Part shown: piece by piece, positions 7,127-14,164 of the stretch
Position numbering within the stretch: the first letter of the stretch is position 1
Layout: each line of letters opens with the position of its first letter
Origin: an uncultured Treponema sp.
GTDB taxonomy: Bacteria; Spirochaetota; Spirochaetia; Treponematales; Treponemataceae
Length of the DNA stretch: 15,351 bases
Assembly (NCBI GenBank): GCA_937893155.1
Contig: CALBGU010000097.1
Location: forward strand, 1-15,351
Direction: 5' to 3'
Position numbers and translations under genes: made by a program
The notes under the pieces: generated by a model
Told to the model about the DNA's origin: nothing
Databases searched by the model: none
What the model saw: the letters and a program-made list of their open reading frames with translations, nothing else

Positions 7127-9517
7127 ATGTTACGAAGAAGAAGAGCGAGAGGTTTAAGAGCAATGCGAAGACTGACACGCGCGTCGGTGCGAAAAATGGC
7201 TGTGACAGAGATTTATTATGTTGCATACGCACTTTGCAGTCTTATTGAAAATATGGAATCTTTGCCGGAAGAAAGCGAAGGTCTGAAAACGCTGGTGTAC
7301 AAAATGGCTTTTGGGTTGCAAAAAACCGAAGAATTTGACCAGCTCATAGAAAATGCGGTGTGCCGTCTGATGAAAGAGGGAAAATTGACTCCCGTAAATC
7401 CGAATGAGACTAGTGAAATGCCGAAAAAAAACGTTCGGCATCCGCACACTTCTCTTGCAGATTATATTGATGACAAGCCGAGTTCAAATGGCTATATGTA
7501 CACACATCATTTTGATTATGACGGCGATTTGAAATACTCGTTTCGCGAGGACGAAAAAATTTCCCGTGCGTTTAGAAGTTGGGAAACAGAAACCGAAAAC
7601 GATGTAAATTTTTGTCGAATGCTTTTTATTGGCGGTCGCACCGTTTTTTGCGATTTGCTCAAAACGGCATTCCTTTCCGACGGTCACGGCGCAAAAATTT
7701 CATCGCGCATCAAAAAACTTGCAACGAGTCTGAAACCTGTTGCGTTTTTGCAGGAGGCACTTTCGCTTTCTGATAATGAAGCAAAGTTGCTTTTGCTGGC
7801 GTATAAAACACGTTCAATAAAAGAATTGTGGTGCATAACATCGGCAATGCTTGATGAATACACTTGGTTTGATATTTATGGATATTTTCTGAATTTTTCT
7901 CCGCGTGAAGTGCAAAAAATGCTTCGTTTGGACGGAAAATTGGTGTCGTACGGCTTTATGGATTCAAGCGGCGAAATTGACGAGGATTCTTTAAGCTGCA
8001 TTGCAAACGGTACGCTTGAAACTTTTTTTTCGGATATTGTAAAAGAGCAAGACACCGCCAACGCATTTTCGCTAGAGAGTTTTTCTGTCAACGCAAAGGC
8101 AATCGGGATTTGCAAAGCGATGCTTTCGGGGGAAAGCGCGGTGAACATTTTGTTGTACGGCGCTCCCGGTTCGGGAAAAACGGAGTTTGCAAAATCGTTG
8201 GCAAAACAATGCGGCTTAAAGGCTTTTGTGTTCAAAAATGACGCAGAATTGGATAATGAAAAGGGTATAAACTCTATTTGCCGTTTGAATTGTTTTTTAT
8301 CGCTCAACAAAAGCGATAGTGTTATCATCGTGGACGAAGCTGATACGATATTGGAAACTCAACTTTCGCTGCTGAGTTTTTTGATGAATTCTGGGGATTC
8401 TTCGCCGAAAAAGGGTACTGTGAACAGAATGTTGGAAAATAGCTTAAATAAAGTTATTTGGATTGTAAATCACACGTCCCAAATCGAGACTTCAACACGC
8501 CGCAGATTTACCTATTCGATAAAATTCAATGAAATGACGGAAACTGCGCTCAAAGAAATTGCAGGCGAAAAAATTGCGAACTTAAAAATGGCTGATGAAA
8601 CGCGCGAAAAAATCCTTGAACTGTGCGGACGGTATCGTGTTACGGGGGCAAGCGTGGATAATATGGTAAAAACGCTCAAAAGCCTTGATTTGTCGGACAA
8701 TGAAAAAGCCATTGACGAGGTTCAAGAGGTGCTGGAGGCGAATTCGACGCTGCTTTTTGGCAAAGCAAAAATGCGAGAGCGGGTCGGCACGGAATATAAT
8801 GTGGACGTGCTGAATTGTTCTGTGAGTGCTGAAAAAATCGTGAAAATGGTTAAAAATGCGATTGCGTTTGCAGAAAAAAATCGAGGAACGCAAAGCGGCA
8901 TTCGCATTTTGCTTTACGGGGCAAGCGGTACGGGCAAAACGGAATTTGCGCGATATATTGCAAGTGAGATTCACAAAAAAATCCTGCTTCGGCGCGCTTC
9001 TGATGTGCTTGGAAAATATGTGGGCGAGAGCGAGAAAAATATTCGCGCTGCTTTTGAAGAGGCTGAACAGACCGGTTCAATTTTGCTTTTCGACGAGGCG
9101 GATTCTTTTTTTGCCGACCGTGAAGGCGCAAAACAGAGCTGGGAGCGAACGCTGACAAATGAATTTTTGACCCAAATGGAAGAATTTTCCGGGATTTTGA
9201 TTTGCACTACCAATTTGAGAAGCATAATGGATACGGCGGCGTTGCGGCGATTTCATATTACGAGCGAATTTAAGTGTCTTTCTGAAAACGGCGTGAATAC
9301 ACTGTTGCAGCGGTTTTTCCCGAGTTTTGTTTTTGACGAAACGGCGGCGAAAACAATTTGTCGGTATGACACGGCAACGCCCGGCGATTTTGGAACGCTG
9401 ATGTCAAAACTGCGGTTTATGGACAAAAATGAGGTAACTGCAGAATATATTTTTTCTGAATTGTGCAAAATTCAGGAAGAAAAATATGCCGGAAAATCAA
9501 AAAAAATCGGCTTTTAG
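7127..9517 (+). CDS. Tandem AAA+ ATPase (two ATPase domains)
   Basis: 796 residues. The first AAA+ module (about 320-530) has Walker A GAPGSGKT (345-352), Walker B SVIIVDEAD (398-406), sensor-1 N448 and an arginine cluster TRRRF (457-461). The second (about 560-780) has Walker A GASGTGKT (598-605), a pore-loop-like GKYVGESEKNIR (629-640), Walker B LLFDEAD (653-659), sensor-1 N696 and LRRF (706-709). It resembles the Cdc48/SpoVK/katanin-like classic AAA class (COG0464). The first domain lacks an evident aromatic pore loop and may be mainly regulatory. Residues 25-310 are a helical N-terminal region of unknown fold. No protease domain is present, so it is probably a remodelling ATPase or unfoldase. 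The first 24 residues hold 11 Arg/Lys; starts at Met13 or Met24 (7196) are possible, but the promoter favours 7127. Confidence 0.85.
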   Translation: MLRRRRARGLRAMRRLTRASVRKMAVTEIYYVAYALCSLIENMESLPEESEGLKTLVYKMAFGLQKTEEFDQLIENAVCRLMKEGKLTPVNPNETSEMPKKNVRHPHTSLADYIDDKPSSNGYMYTHHFDYDGDLKYSFREDEKISRAFRSWETETENDVNFCRMLFIGGRTVFCDLLKTAFLSDGHGAKISSRIKKLATSLKPVAFLQEALSLSDNEAKLLLLAYKTRSIKELWCITSAMLDEYTWFDIYGYFLNFSPREVQKMLRLDGKLVSYGFMDSSGEIDEDSLSCIANGTLETFFSDIVKEQDTANAFSLESFSVNAKAIGICKAMLSGESAVNILLYGAPGSGKTEFAKSLAKQCGLKAFVFKNDAELDNEKGINSICRLNCFLSLNKSDSVIIVDEADTILETQLSLLSFLMNSGDSSPKKGTVNRMLENSLNKVIWIVNHTSQIETSTRRRFTYSIKFNEMTETALKEIAGEKIANLKMADETREKILELCGRYRVTGASVDNMVKTLKSLDLSDNEKAIDEVQEVLEANSTLLFGKAKMRERVGTEYNVDVLNCSVSAEKIVKMVKNAIAFAEKNRGTQSGIRILLYGASGTGKTEFARYIASEIHKKILLRRASDVLGKYVGESEKNIRAAFEEAEQTGSILLFDEADSFFADREGAKQSWERTLTNEFLTQMEEFSGILICTTNLRSIMDTAALRRFHITSEFKCLSENGVNTLLQRFFPSFVFDETAAKTICRYDTATPGDFGTLMSKLRFMDKNEVTAEYIFSELCKIQEEKYAGKSKKIGF

Positions 9518-9548
9518 AATACAGTGATGCGAATGAGAAAAGATGGCA

Positions 9549-9581
9549 TAGAGGATTAAAAATCTTCTAAAACCTTATAAT
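9549..9581 (+). promoter_or_regulatory. Inverted repeat beside a TATAAT upstream of the response regulator
   Basis: TAGAGGATT (9549-9557), AAA, AATCTTCTA (9561-9569) is a 9-bp inverted repeat with one mismatch. TATAAT follows at 9576-9581, and no convincing -35 is seen. The repeat covers where a -35 would lie, so it may be an operator or activator site. It could instead be a weak terminator for the AAA+ gene, though it has no T tract. A transcript from here would have a leader of about 85-90 bases. Confidence 0.4.
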
Positions 9582-9664
9582 ACAATAAAAATACGTTATG
9601 AATGGTTTTCAATAACAACTATTTTATTGTGTATTAGCAGAAATGCCGTTAAAATCTCAAAAAG

Positions 9665-9670
9665 CGGAGG
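9665..9670 (+). promoter_or_regulatory. Shine-Dalgarno site fixing the response-regulator start
   Basis: CGGAGG at 9665-9670, four bases before the ATG at 9675, decides this start over the upstream in-frame TTG at 9627. It contrasts with the other unit-leading genes here, which have no such site. Confidence 0.75.
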
Positions 9671-9674
9671 ATTT

Positions 9675-10391
9675 ATGAACGCACACATACTTATAATCGA
9701 AGATGTGCCAGAAATGGCAGAATTGATTTCAATATATTTACAGAAATCTGGAATGGAAACCGAGAAATGCGAATCAGCGGAGATTGCGCTTGAGTGCTTA
9801 AAGAAAAAAGTTCCTGATTTGGTTGTTTTGGATTTGAATCTTCCGGGAATGAGCGGTTTGGATTTTCTGAAAAAATTCCGCACGGAATACAAAAAGACAA
9901 TTCCAGTGGTAATTGTTTCTGCGCGTGATTCTGATGAGGACATCATTACTGCATTGGGATACGGAGCGGACGAATTTGTGACAAAGCCTTTTAGCCCGCA
10001 CGTTTTGGCAGCCAGAATTGAGGCTAATCTTCGGCGGCAAATTGCGACAGAGGCGGCTGCAGAGGAAACGCTCCAGTTTGGTCCGTATACGCTTTATTTG
10101 AACAGTTGTGTTTTGAAAAAGGGCATTGAAAAAATCCCGCTTTCTACAAAAGAATACGAAGTTCTTGAATATTTGGCGAAAAATGCGGAGCAGCCGCTTT
10201 CTCCAGAGAAAATCTATAATGGCGTGTGGAAAACGCAATACGGCGATATTACGGCGGTGGCGGTGTATATCCAGCGGCTTCGCAAAAAGATTGAAACAGA
10301 CCCCGCAAATCCTCATTTTATAAAAACGATGTTCGGAATGGGATACAGATTCGATTTTTCTAATAACGATGAAAATAAGAAATCAATTTAA
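9675..10391 (+). CDS. OmpR/PhoB-family response regulator
   Basis: 238 residues. The receiver domain (about 1-120) has the acidic pair E9/D10, phospho-acceptor D53 in VVLDLNLPG (50-58), the switch residue S82 in VSARD, and K104 in VTKPF. The C-terminal winged helix (about 135-235) has the typical LSTKEYEVLEYLAKN start, the recognition-helix region TAVAVYIQRLRKKIE, and the closing wing FIKTMFGMGYRF. It should bind DNA after phosphorylation by the kinase encoded immediately downstream, whose frame overlaps its last 23 bases. Targets are unknown; the inverted repeat upstream could allow autoregulation. All key residues are present. Confidence 0.95.
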   Translation: MNAHILIIEDVPEMAELISIYLQKSGMETEKCESAEIALECLKKKVPDLVVLDLNLPGMSGLDFLKKFRTEYKKTIPVVIVSARDSDEDIITALGYGADEFVTKPFSPHVLAARIEANLRRQIATEAAAEETLQFGPYTLYLNSCVLKKGIEKIPLSTKEYEVLEYLAKNAEQPLSPEKIYNGVWKTQYGDITAVAVYIQRLRKKIETDPANPHFIKTMFGMGYRFDFSNNDENKKSI

Positions 10392-11730
10392 GACTTTTAT
10401 CATCGGAATGATTGTGATTCCGATAATTTGTTCGGCTTCTGTCCCGCTTTATTTGTATCTGTCTTCGCCTGAACACGTTTTGATGAAAGGTTACAAGGAA
10501 ATCAGAAAACTTGAAAATCTTAAAATAGAAAACGAAGATTGGGATATTTTAAAAGAGGAATTGTGCAATGTTCCTCCTGATGTTCAAACGGCGGTTATTG
10601 CGGGACATTCTGCGGTTTTGTTGTCAACGATTCCGAACTTGAAACAGGGGACGATTATTGACGACAAGGAGATGTTTTCGTTTTTGAGGGAAACGAGCCG
10701 AAATTATTTTTACCAAGTTGTAACGCCGCAATTTTCGCAGAAAACAGATTTGCTCATTATCAGCCGAATGCCGCGCGAAAACCAGCACAGAAAGCACAAA
10801 ATGACGTGGTTTTTGATTCCTGTGAGTATTTGCATCGGCGTGTTCGAGGTATTTTGCATTATTGCGATTATCGCGATTTCGCGGACGATTTCTCATTCGA
10901 TTTTTATTCTTGAAAAAGATACTGAAAAAATTGCGTCTGGCGATTTGGATTTTGACCTCGAAGCAGATTCCGAAAAAAATCATCACACAAGCAATGAAAT
11001 TACGTCTCTGCGGCAAAATCTGAACAAAATGCGCATTTCGCTCAAAGAAGAAACGGAACGGCGAACGCGCTTTATTATGGGGATTAGCCACGATTTACGG
11101 ACTCCGGTCGCGCTTATCAGGGGATACACCGAAGCGATTACCGACGGCGTTGTTACGGAGCCTGAAGAGGTGAAAAAATCGCTTGCGGTGATTGGGAGCA
11201 AAACGCAGCAGTTGCAGTCGATGATTGACGAACTCATCAATTTTGTGAAACTCGATAGCCGTCAGTGGCGAAAACAGCTTTTGCCGCACGATATTTCGGC
11301 TCTGATTCGCGATTTTGCCAAAGGCGCTGAAATGACGGGGAATGTTTACAATCGCACTATTTCGGTATCAATTTCGCTGCGGGACAAAATCATCGTTCCT
11401 GTTGACACAATGCTTTTTAATCGCGTTCTTGAAAATATTTTTAGCAACGCGCTTCGATACACAAAGATAAACGATTCGATTGCAATAACGGCGAGCGAAA
11501 AAGATAACGTTGTTTCAATATCGATTGCAGATTCTGGAATTGGCATTGAAAAAGAAGATTTGCCGAATATTTTTGACCTGTTTTACCGCGGGACAAACAG
11601 CAGACGCGAAGAGGGAATGGGGATTGGACTTGCGGTGGTGAAAAATATCGTTGACACGCACGGTTGGCGGATTTTTGCAGATTCAAAGAAAGGCGAGGGG
11701 ACTCGTTTTACAATCGAAATTCCTGTTTGA
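10369..11730 (+). CDS. Membrane sensor histidine kinase
   Basis: 453 residues. Transmembrane helices at about 10-32 and 147-171 enclose a periplasmic sensor region of about 115 residues with no recognised fold. A HAMP-like linker (about 172-225), a HisKA domain with FIMGISHDLRTP (235-246; phospho-acceptor H241) and an HATPase domain follow. The last has the N-box ENIFSNALRY (355-364), the G1 box DSGIGIEKED (388-397), an F-box-like IFDLFYRG (401-408) and the G2 box GMGIGLAVV (416-424). It should phosphorylate the response regulator at D53. The start ATG at 10369 overlaps the regulator gene by 23 bases without a clear Shine-Dalgarno site, suggesting translational coupling. The signal it senses is unknown. 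Its stop is 3 bases from the stop of the convergent hemW, with no terminator hairpin between them. Confidence 0.94.
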   Translation: MKIRNQFKTFIIGMIVIPIICSASVPLYLYLSSPEHVLMKGYKEIRKLENLKIENEDWDILKEELCNVPPDVQTAVIAGHSAVLLSTIPNLKQGTIIDDKEMFSFLRETSRNYFYQVVTPQFSQKTDLLIISRMPRENQHRKHKMTWFLIPVSICIGVFEVFCIIAIIAISRTISHSIFILEKDTEKIASGDLDFDLEADSEKNHHTSNEITSLRQNLNKMRISLKEETERRTRFIMGISHDLRTPVALIRGYTEAITDGVVTEPEEVKKSLAVIGSKTQQLQSMIDELINFVKLDSRQWRKQLLPHDISALIRDFAKGAEMTGNVYNRTISVSISLRDKIIVPVDTMLFNRVLENIFSNALRYTKINDSIAITASEKDNVVSISIADSGIGIEKEDLPNIFDLFYRGTNSRREEGMGIGLAVVKNIVDTHGWRIFADSKKGEGTRFTIEIPV

Positions 11731-11733
11731 TTT

Positions 11734-12951
11734 TTACAAAATTGATTCCAAAAACGAATTCAAAAACAAAATTCCGTTTTCGGTGAGTGCGAAAATAGTT
11801 TCATCTTTTCCGTTGACGCATTTTGTGTAAATCCTTGCATTGCCGCGTTTTATCCAGTTTGAAAAAATACCGTTTTCAGCTCCGAGACGCTCAAAAAGAT
11901 TTTTTCCAAATCGTTTTCTGAATTCCGCTTCGTTTATTCCCGAAAGCAATCGAAATCCCATCATTAAAAATTCACTTTCTTGGATTTCTGGCGACAAAGT
12001 TTCGGTTTCACACGGGATTTTTTCGGCAGAAATTTCATCTGAAAGCCAAAATGACGTGTATCTTTCAATAGTATCGGTGTTTGTCCAGCGAATCCCAGTT
12101 TTTCCGTACAAACTCCCCGTTGCGCCGCTTCCTGCGCCCACATAATCTTGAAGGTGCCAATAGACCGAGTTGTGCAGACTTTCGGCATGCGGTTTTGCAA
12201 AATTAGAAACCTCGTACTGCAAAAATCCGTTTGATTTCAAAAAATCTCTGCCTAAAATCCATTGTGAATCAGCTTCGTCGGAATCAAAAAAAATGCGCCC
12301 TGATTCTATGCTGCGAAAAAGCGGTGTATTTTCTTCTACCATAAGGGAATACAAAGAAATATGTTCTGGCGAAAACGAGACTATTTCTGCCAAACTCGAA
12401 AGAAATTCTGTTGCATTTTGGTTTGGTAAACCTGCGATTGCATCAAGTGAAAGCCGTCCGTTCCATTTTTTTTTCACCAATTCGAGCGCGTCTAGTGTTG
12501 TTTTTCGGCTACAACGGCGGCTGACAGTGCGCAAAGCCGAATCATTGAGCGACTGTACGCCGAGCGAAAGTCTGTCTACTCCAGAATTTTGTGCGGTGGA
12601 CAATATTTGTGCAGAAACGTCGTCGGGATTCATTTCGACCGTAAATTCTGCGGGATTTTTTTTGCTCATCGCTAAAATCTGCGTGCAAAGCCGCTCTAAT
12701 TGCGCAGGGGAGAGCAGGCTCGGTGTGCCGCCGCCGATGTAGACGGTGTGCCACGAGGTAATGCGGTGGATTTTTTTTCGGAACGCAATTTCTGCCAAAA
12801 CGGCTGAAATGTATTCATCAGGAACGCCGTTTTGGCACGGAACGCTAAAAAAATCGCAATATGCGCATTTCTTTTTGCAAAACGGAATATGCACATACAG
12901 CGAAACGCAATCTTTTAATATAATTTGATTTTGTTGAACGGGAAATAGCAC
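11734..12951 (-). CDS. hemW: HemW-like radical SAM protein
   Basis: 405 residues. The [4Fe-4S] cluster motif CKKKCAYC (25-32; C25, C29, C32) follows SLYVHIPF. The SAM-binding GGGTPS and the HemW-type HNSVYW motif are present. A wider HemN C-terminal region with TENGILFLNS near the end completes the family length. HemW proteins are haem chaperones that resemble coproporphyrinogen dehydrogenase (HemN) but are not proven to have that activity. The start is a GTG at 12951, with AGGG seven bases before it. This lies inside the signal peptidase gene, an overlap of 37 bases, so the two are co-transcribed and perhaps translationally coupled. In a fastidious spirochete the haem role is uncertain; that point is inference. 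Confidence 0.9.
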   Translation of the reverse strand: MLFPVQQNQIILKDCVSLYVHIPFCKKKCAYCDFFSVPCQNGVPDEYISAVLAEIAFRKKIHRITSWHTVYIGGGTPSLLSPAQLERLCTQILAMSKKNPAEFTVEMNPDDVSAQILSTAQNSGVDRLSLGVQSLNDSALRTVSRRCSRKTTLDALELVKKKWNGRLSLDAIAGLPNQNATEFLSSLAEIVSFSPEHISLYSLMVEENTPLFRSIESGRIFFDSDEADSQWILGRDFLKSNGFLQYEVSNFAKPHAESLHNSVYWHLQDYVGAGSGATGSLYGKTGIRWTNTDTIERYTSFWLSDEISAEKIPCETETLSPEIQESEFLMMGFRLLSGINEAEFRKRFGKNLFERLGAENGIFSNWIKRGNARIYTKCVNGKDETIFALTENGILFLNSFLESIL

Positions 12952-13619
12952 AAAAGTGCCCTGCCTTTTATTTGCTCATTGGTGATAGCGCCCCAAAGTC
13001 GCGAGTCTGTGGCTTCTACGCGGTTATCGGCAAGTACAAAATATTCGCCTTTTGCCAATTTTATTTCGTCGAACGAACCGATTGCGCCGAGAGAAGTGTC
13101 CCACATGACTGGAATTGAAAAAATGTGAACATCGTATTTGTTTTGAATCAATTCAAACTCGGTTAAAAAATGTGTTTGGTCGGCTGGCTTTATGTAGAGC
13201 ACATAATCTCTCATATAAATCGTATCGCCGGGAATCCCGATTACACGGCGCAAATCGGCGGTTTCTGCCATTTTCGTGCCGTTGTGGTACGGATAAAAAC
13301 GCCGCGCGGTAATAAAACTCATTAATTGTGTTATGATTTTTTCTTTGCGCAGCAATGTCTTTGATTTTACATTTTGCACCAAAATAGTGTCGCCTCGTTT
13401 GGGCGTTCGTATGAGCGGCGTGATAAAAATCGAGCTTCCCTGCTCAATGTTCGGACTCATCGACGCCGATTTTTGCATAACGGGATACAAAACAAAATTA
13501 TTGACCGCCGTTATCACCAAAAAAACGATTATCGCGGTAATCACGATTTTGAAAATCTTGCTATCGTGTTCCCGTTTCCAATCACTTGCATATTCGTATA
13601 TATCTTTCTGTTTAGCCAT
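12915..13619 (-). CDS. lepB: Type I signal peptidase with an arginine at the catalytic lysine position
   Basis: 234 residues. A single membrane helix (about 22-44) is followed by box B SASMSPNIEQGSSI (51-64; nucleophile S53 before Met), box D RRVIGIPGDTI (124-134) and box E ADNRVEATDSRLWG (197-210). It should cleave signal peptides on the outer face of the inner membrane. In LepB/SipS enzymes box D reads K-R-x-x-G-x-P-G-D, and the first Lys is the general base. Here that position is R124 (codon CGC, 13248-13250), and no Lys lies beside it. Box E has Ala instead of Gly before DNR. The protein may be inactive, specialised or use a different base. It leads an operon with hemW from a promoter that seems to share its -35 with the divergent smpB promoter. 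There is no Shine-Dalgarno site. Confidence 0.9.
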   Translation of the reverse strand: MAKQKDIYEYASDWKREHDSKIFKIVITAIIVFLVITAVNNFVLYPVMQKSASMSPNIEQGSSIFITPLIRTPKRGDTILVQNVKSKTLLRKEKIITQLMSFITARRFYPYHNGTKMAETADLRRVIGIPGDTIYMRDYVLYIKPADQTHFLTEFELIQNKYDVHIFSIPVMWDTSLGAIGSFDEIKLAKGEYFVLADNRVEATDSRLWGAITNEQIKGRALLCYFPFNKIKLY

Positions 13620-13625
13620 AAGATT

Positions 13626-13654
13626 ACCATATCACAGACTTCAATGCCTTGCAA
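13626..13654 (-). promoter_or_regulatory. Probable leaderless promoter of lepB-hemW
   Basis: On the minus strand TTGCAA (13649-13654), 17 bases, TATGGT (13626-13631), then six bases (AATCTT) to the ATG at 13619. Four of six bases match consensus in each hexamer. The -35 hexamer is self-complementary and is the same DNA as the -35 of the divergent smpB promoter. Confidence 0.5.
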
Positions 13655-13677
13655 GTAACTCAAAATAGGCATATACT
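13649..13677 (+). promoter_or_regulatory. Probable leaderless promoter of smpB
   Basis: TTGCAA (13649-13654), 17 bases, TATACT (13672-13677, five of six matches), then exactly six bases (GTAAAT) to the ATG at 13684. No Shine-Dalgarno site fits. It mirrors the lepB promoter base for base in spacing. Confidence 0.6.
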
Positions 13678-13683
13678 GTAAAT

Positions 13684-14142
13684 ATGGCTGAGAAAGTGAA
13701 AATTATTGCGCAAAACAAAAAAGCGCGTTTTAATTATTTTGTAGAAGAATCATTTGAGTGCGGCATTGAGCTTTTGGGCACGGAAGTAAAATCGGTGAAG
13801 GCGGGAAGCATATCGTTTGCGGATTCTTTTGCCGAAATAAAAAATGGGGAAGTGTGGGTAAAAGGGTGTCACATTTCAGAATATTCGTATTCATCGGTCT
13901 TTAATCATAATCCTGACCGCCCTAAGAAGTTGCTTTTGCATAAAGACGAAATAAAACGGCTGGTTCGCAAGGTCGATGAAAAAGGATTTACGCTTGTTCC
14001 GCTGGATTTTTATCTAAAGCACGGGCTGGTAAAAATGACGCTCGGCGTGTGCAAGGGCAAAAAGTTGTACGATAAGCGCGCGGATATTCGAGCACGAGAT
14101 GTGAGCCGCGATATTCAGAGGGAATTCCGTAACGAGCGATAA
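13684..14142 (+). CDS. smpB: SsrA (tmRNA)-binding protein SmpB
   Basis: 152 residues, the usual family length. It begins KIIAQNKKARFNYFVEE and contains the hallmark GIELLGTEVKSVKAGSISFADSFAEI (27-52) and HISEYSYSS. A basic C-terminal tail follows the KGKKLYDKRADIRARDVSRDIQRE region. SmpB binds tmRNA and carries it into stalled ribosomes for trans-translation, its tail filling the empty mRNA channel. The ssrA gene is not in this window. It is preceded by a promoter directly against its ATG. A secreted-protein gene follows after 22 bases, with a GAGAG-type Shine-Dalgarno site, so the two are probably one operon. Confidence 0.96.
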   Translation: MAEKVKIIAQNKKARFNYFVEESFECGIELLGTEVKSVKAGSISFADSFAEIKNGEVWVKGCHISEYSYSSVFNHNPDRPKKLLLHKDEIKRLVRKVDEKGFTLVPLDFYLKHGLVKMTLGVCKGKKLYDKRADIRARDVSRDIQREFRNER

Positions 14143-14164
14143 CGGTGTCCCGAGAGAGTTTTTA

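Noticed and set aside
9598..9615. Five-codon ORF (ATG to TAA) in the leader of the response regulator gene
   Set aside because: Too short, with no Shine-Dalgarno site and no attenuator-like hairpins following it; likely chance.
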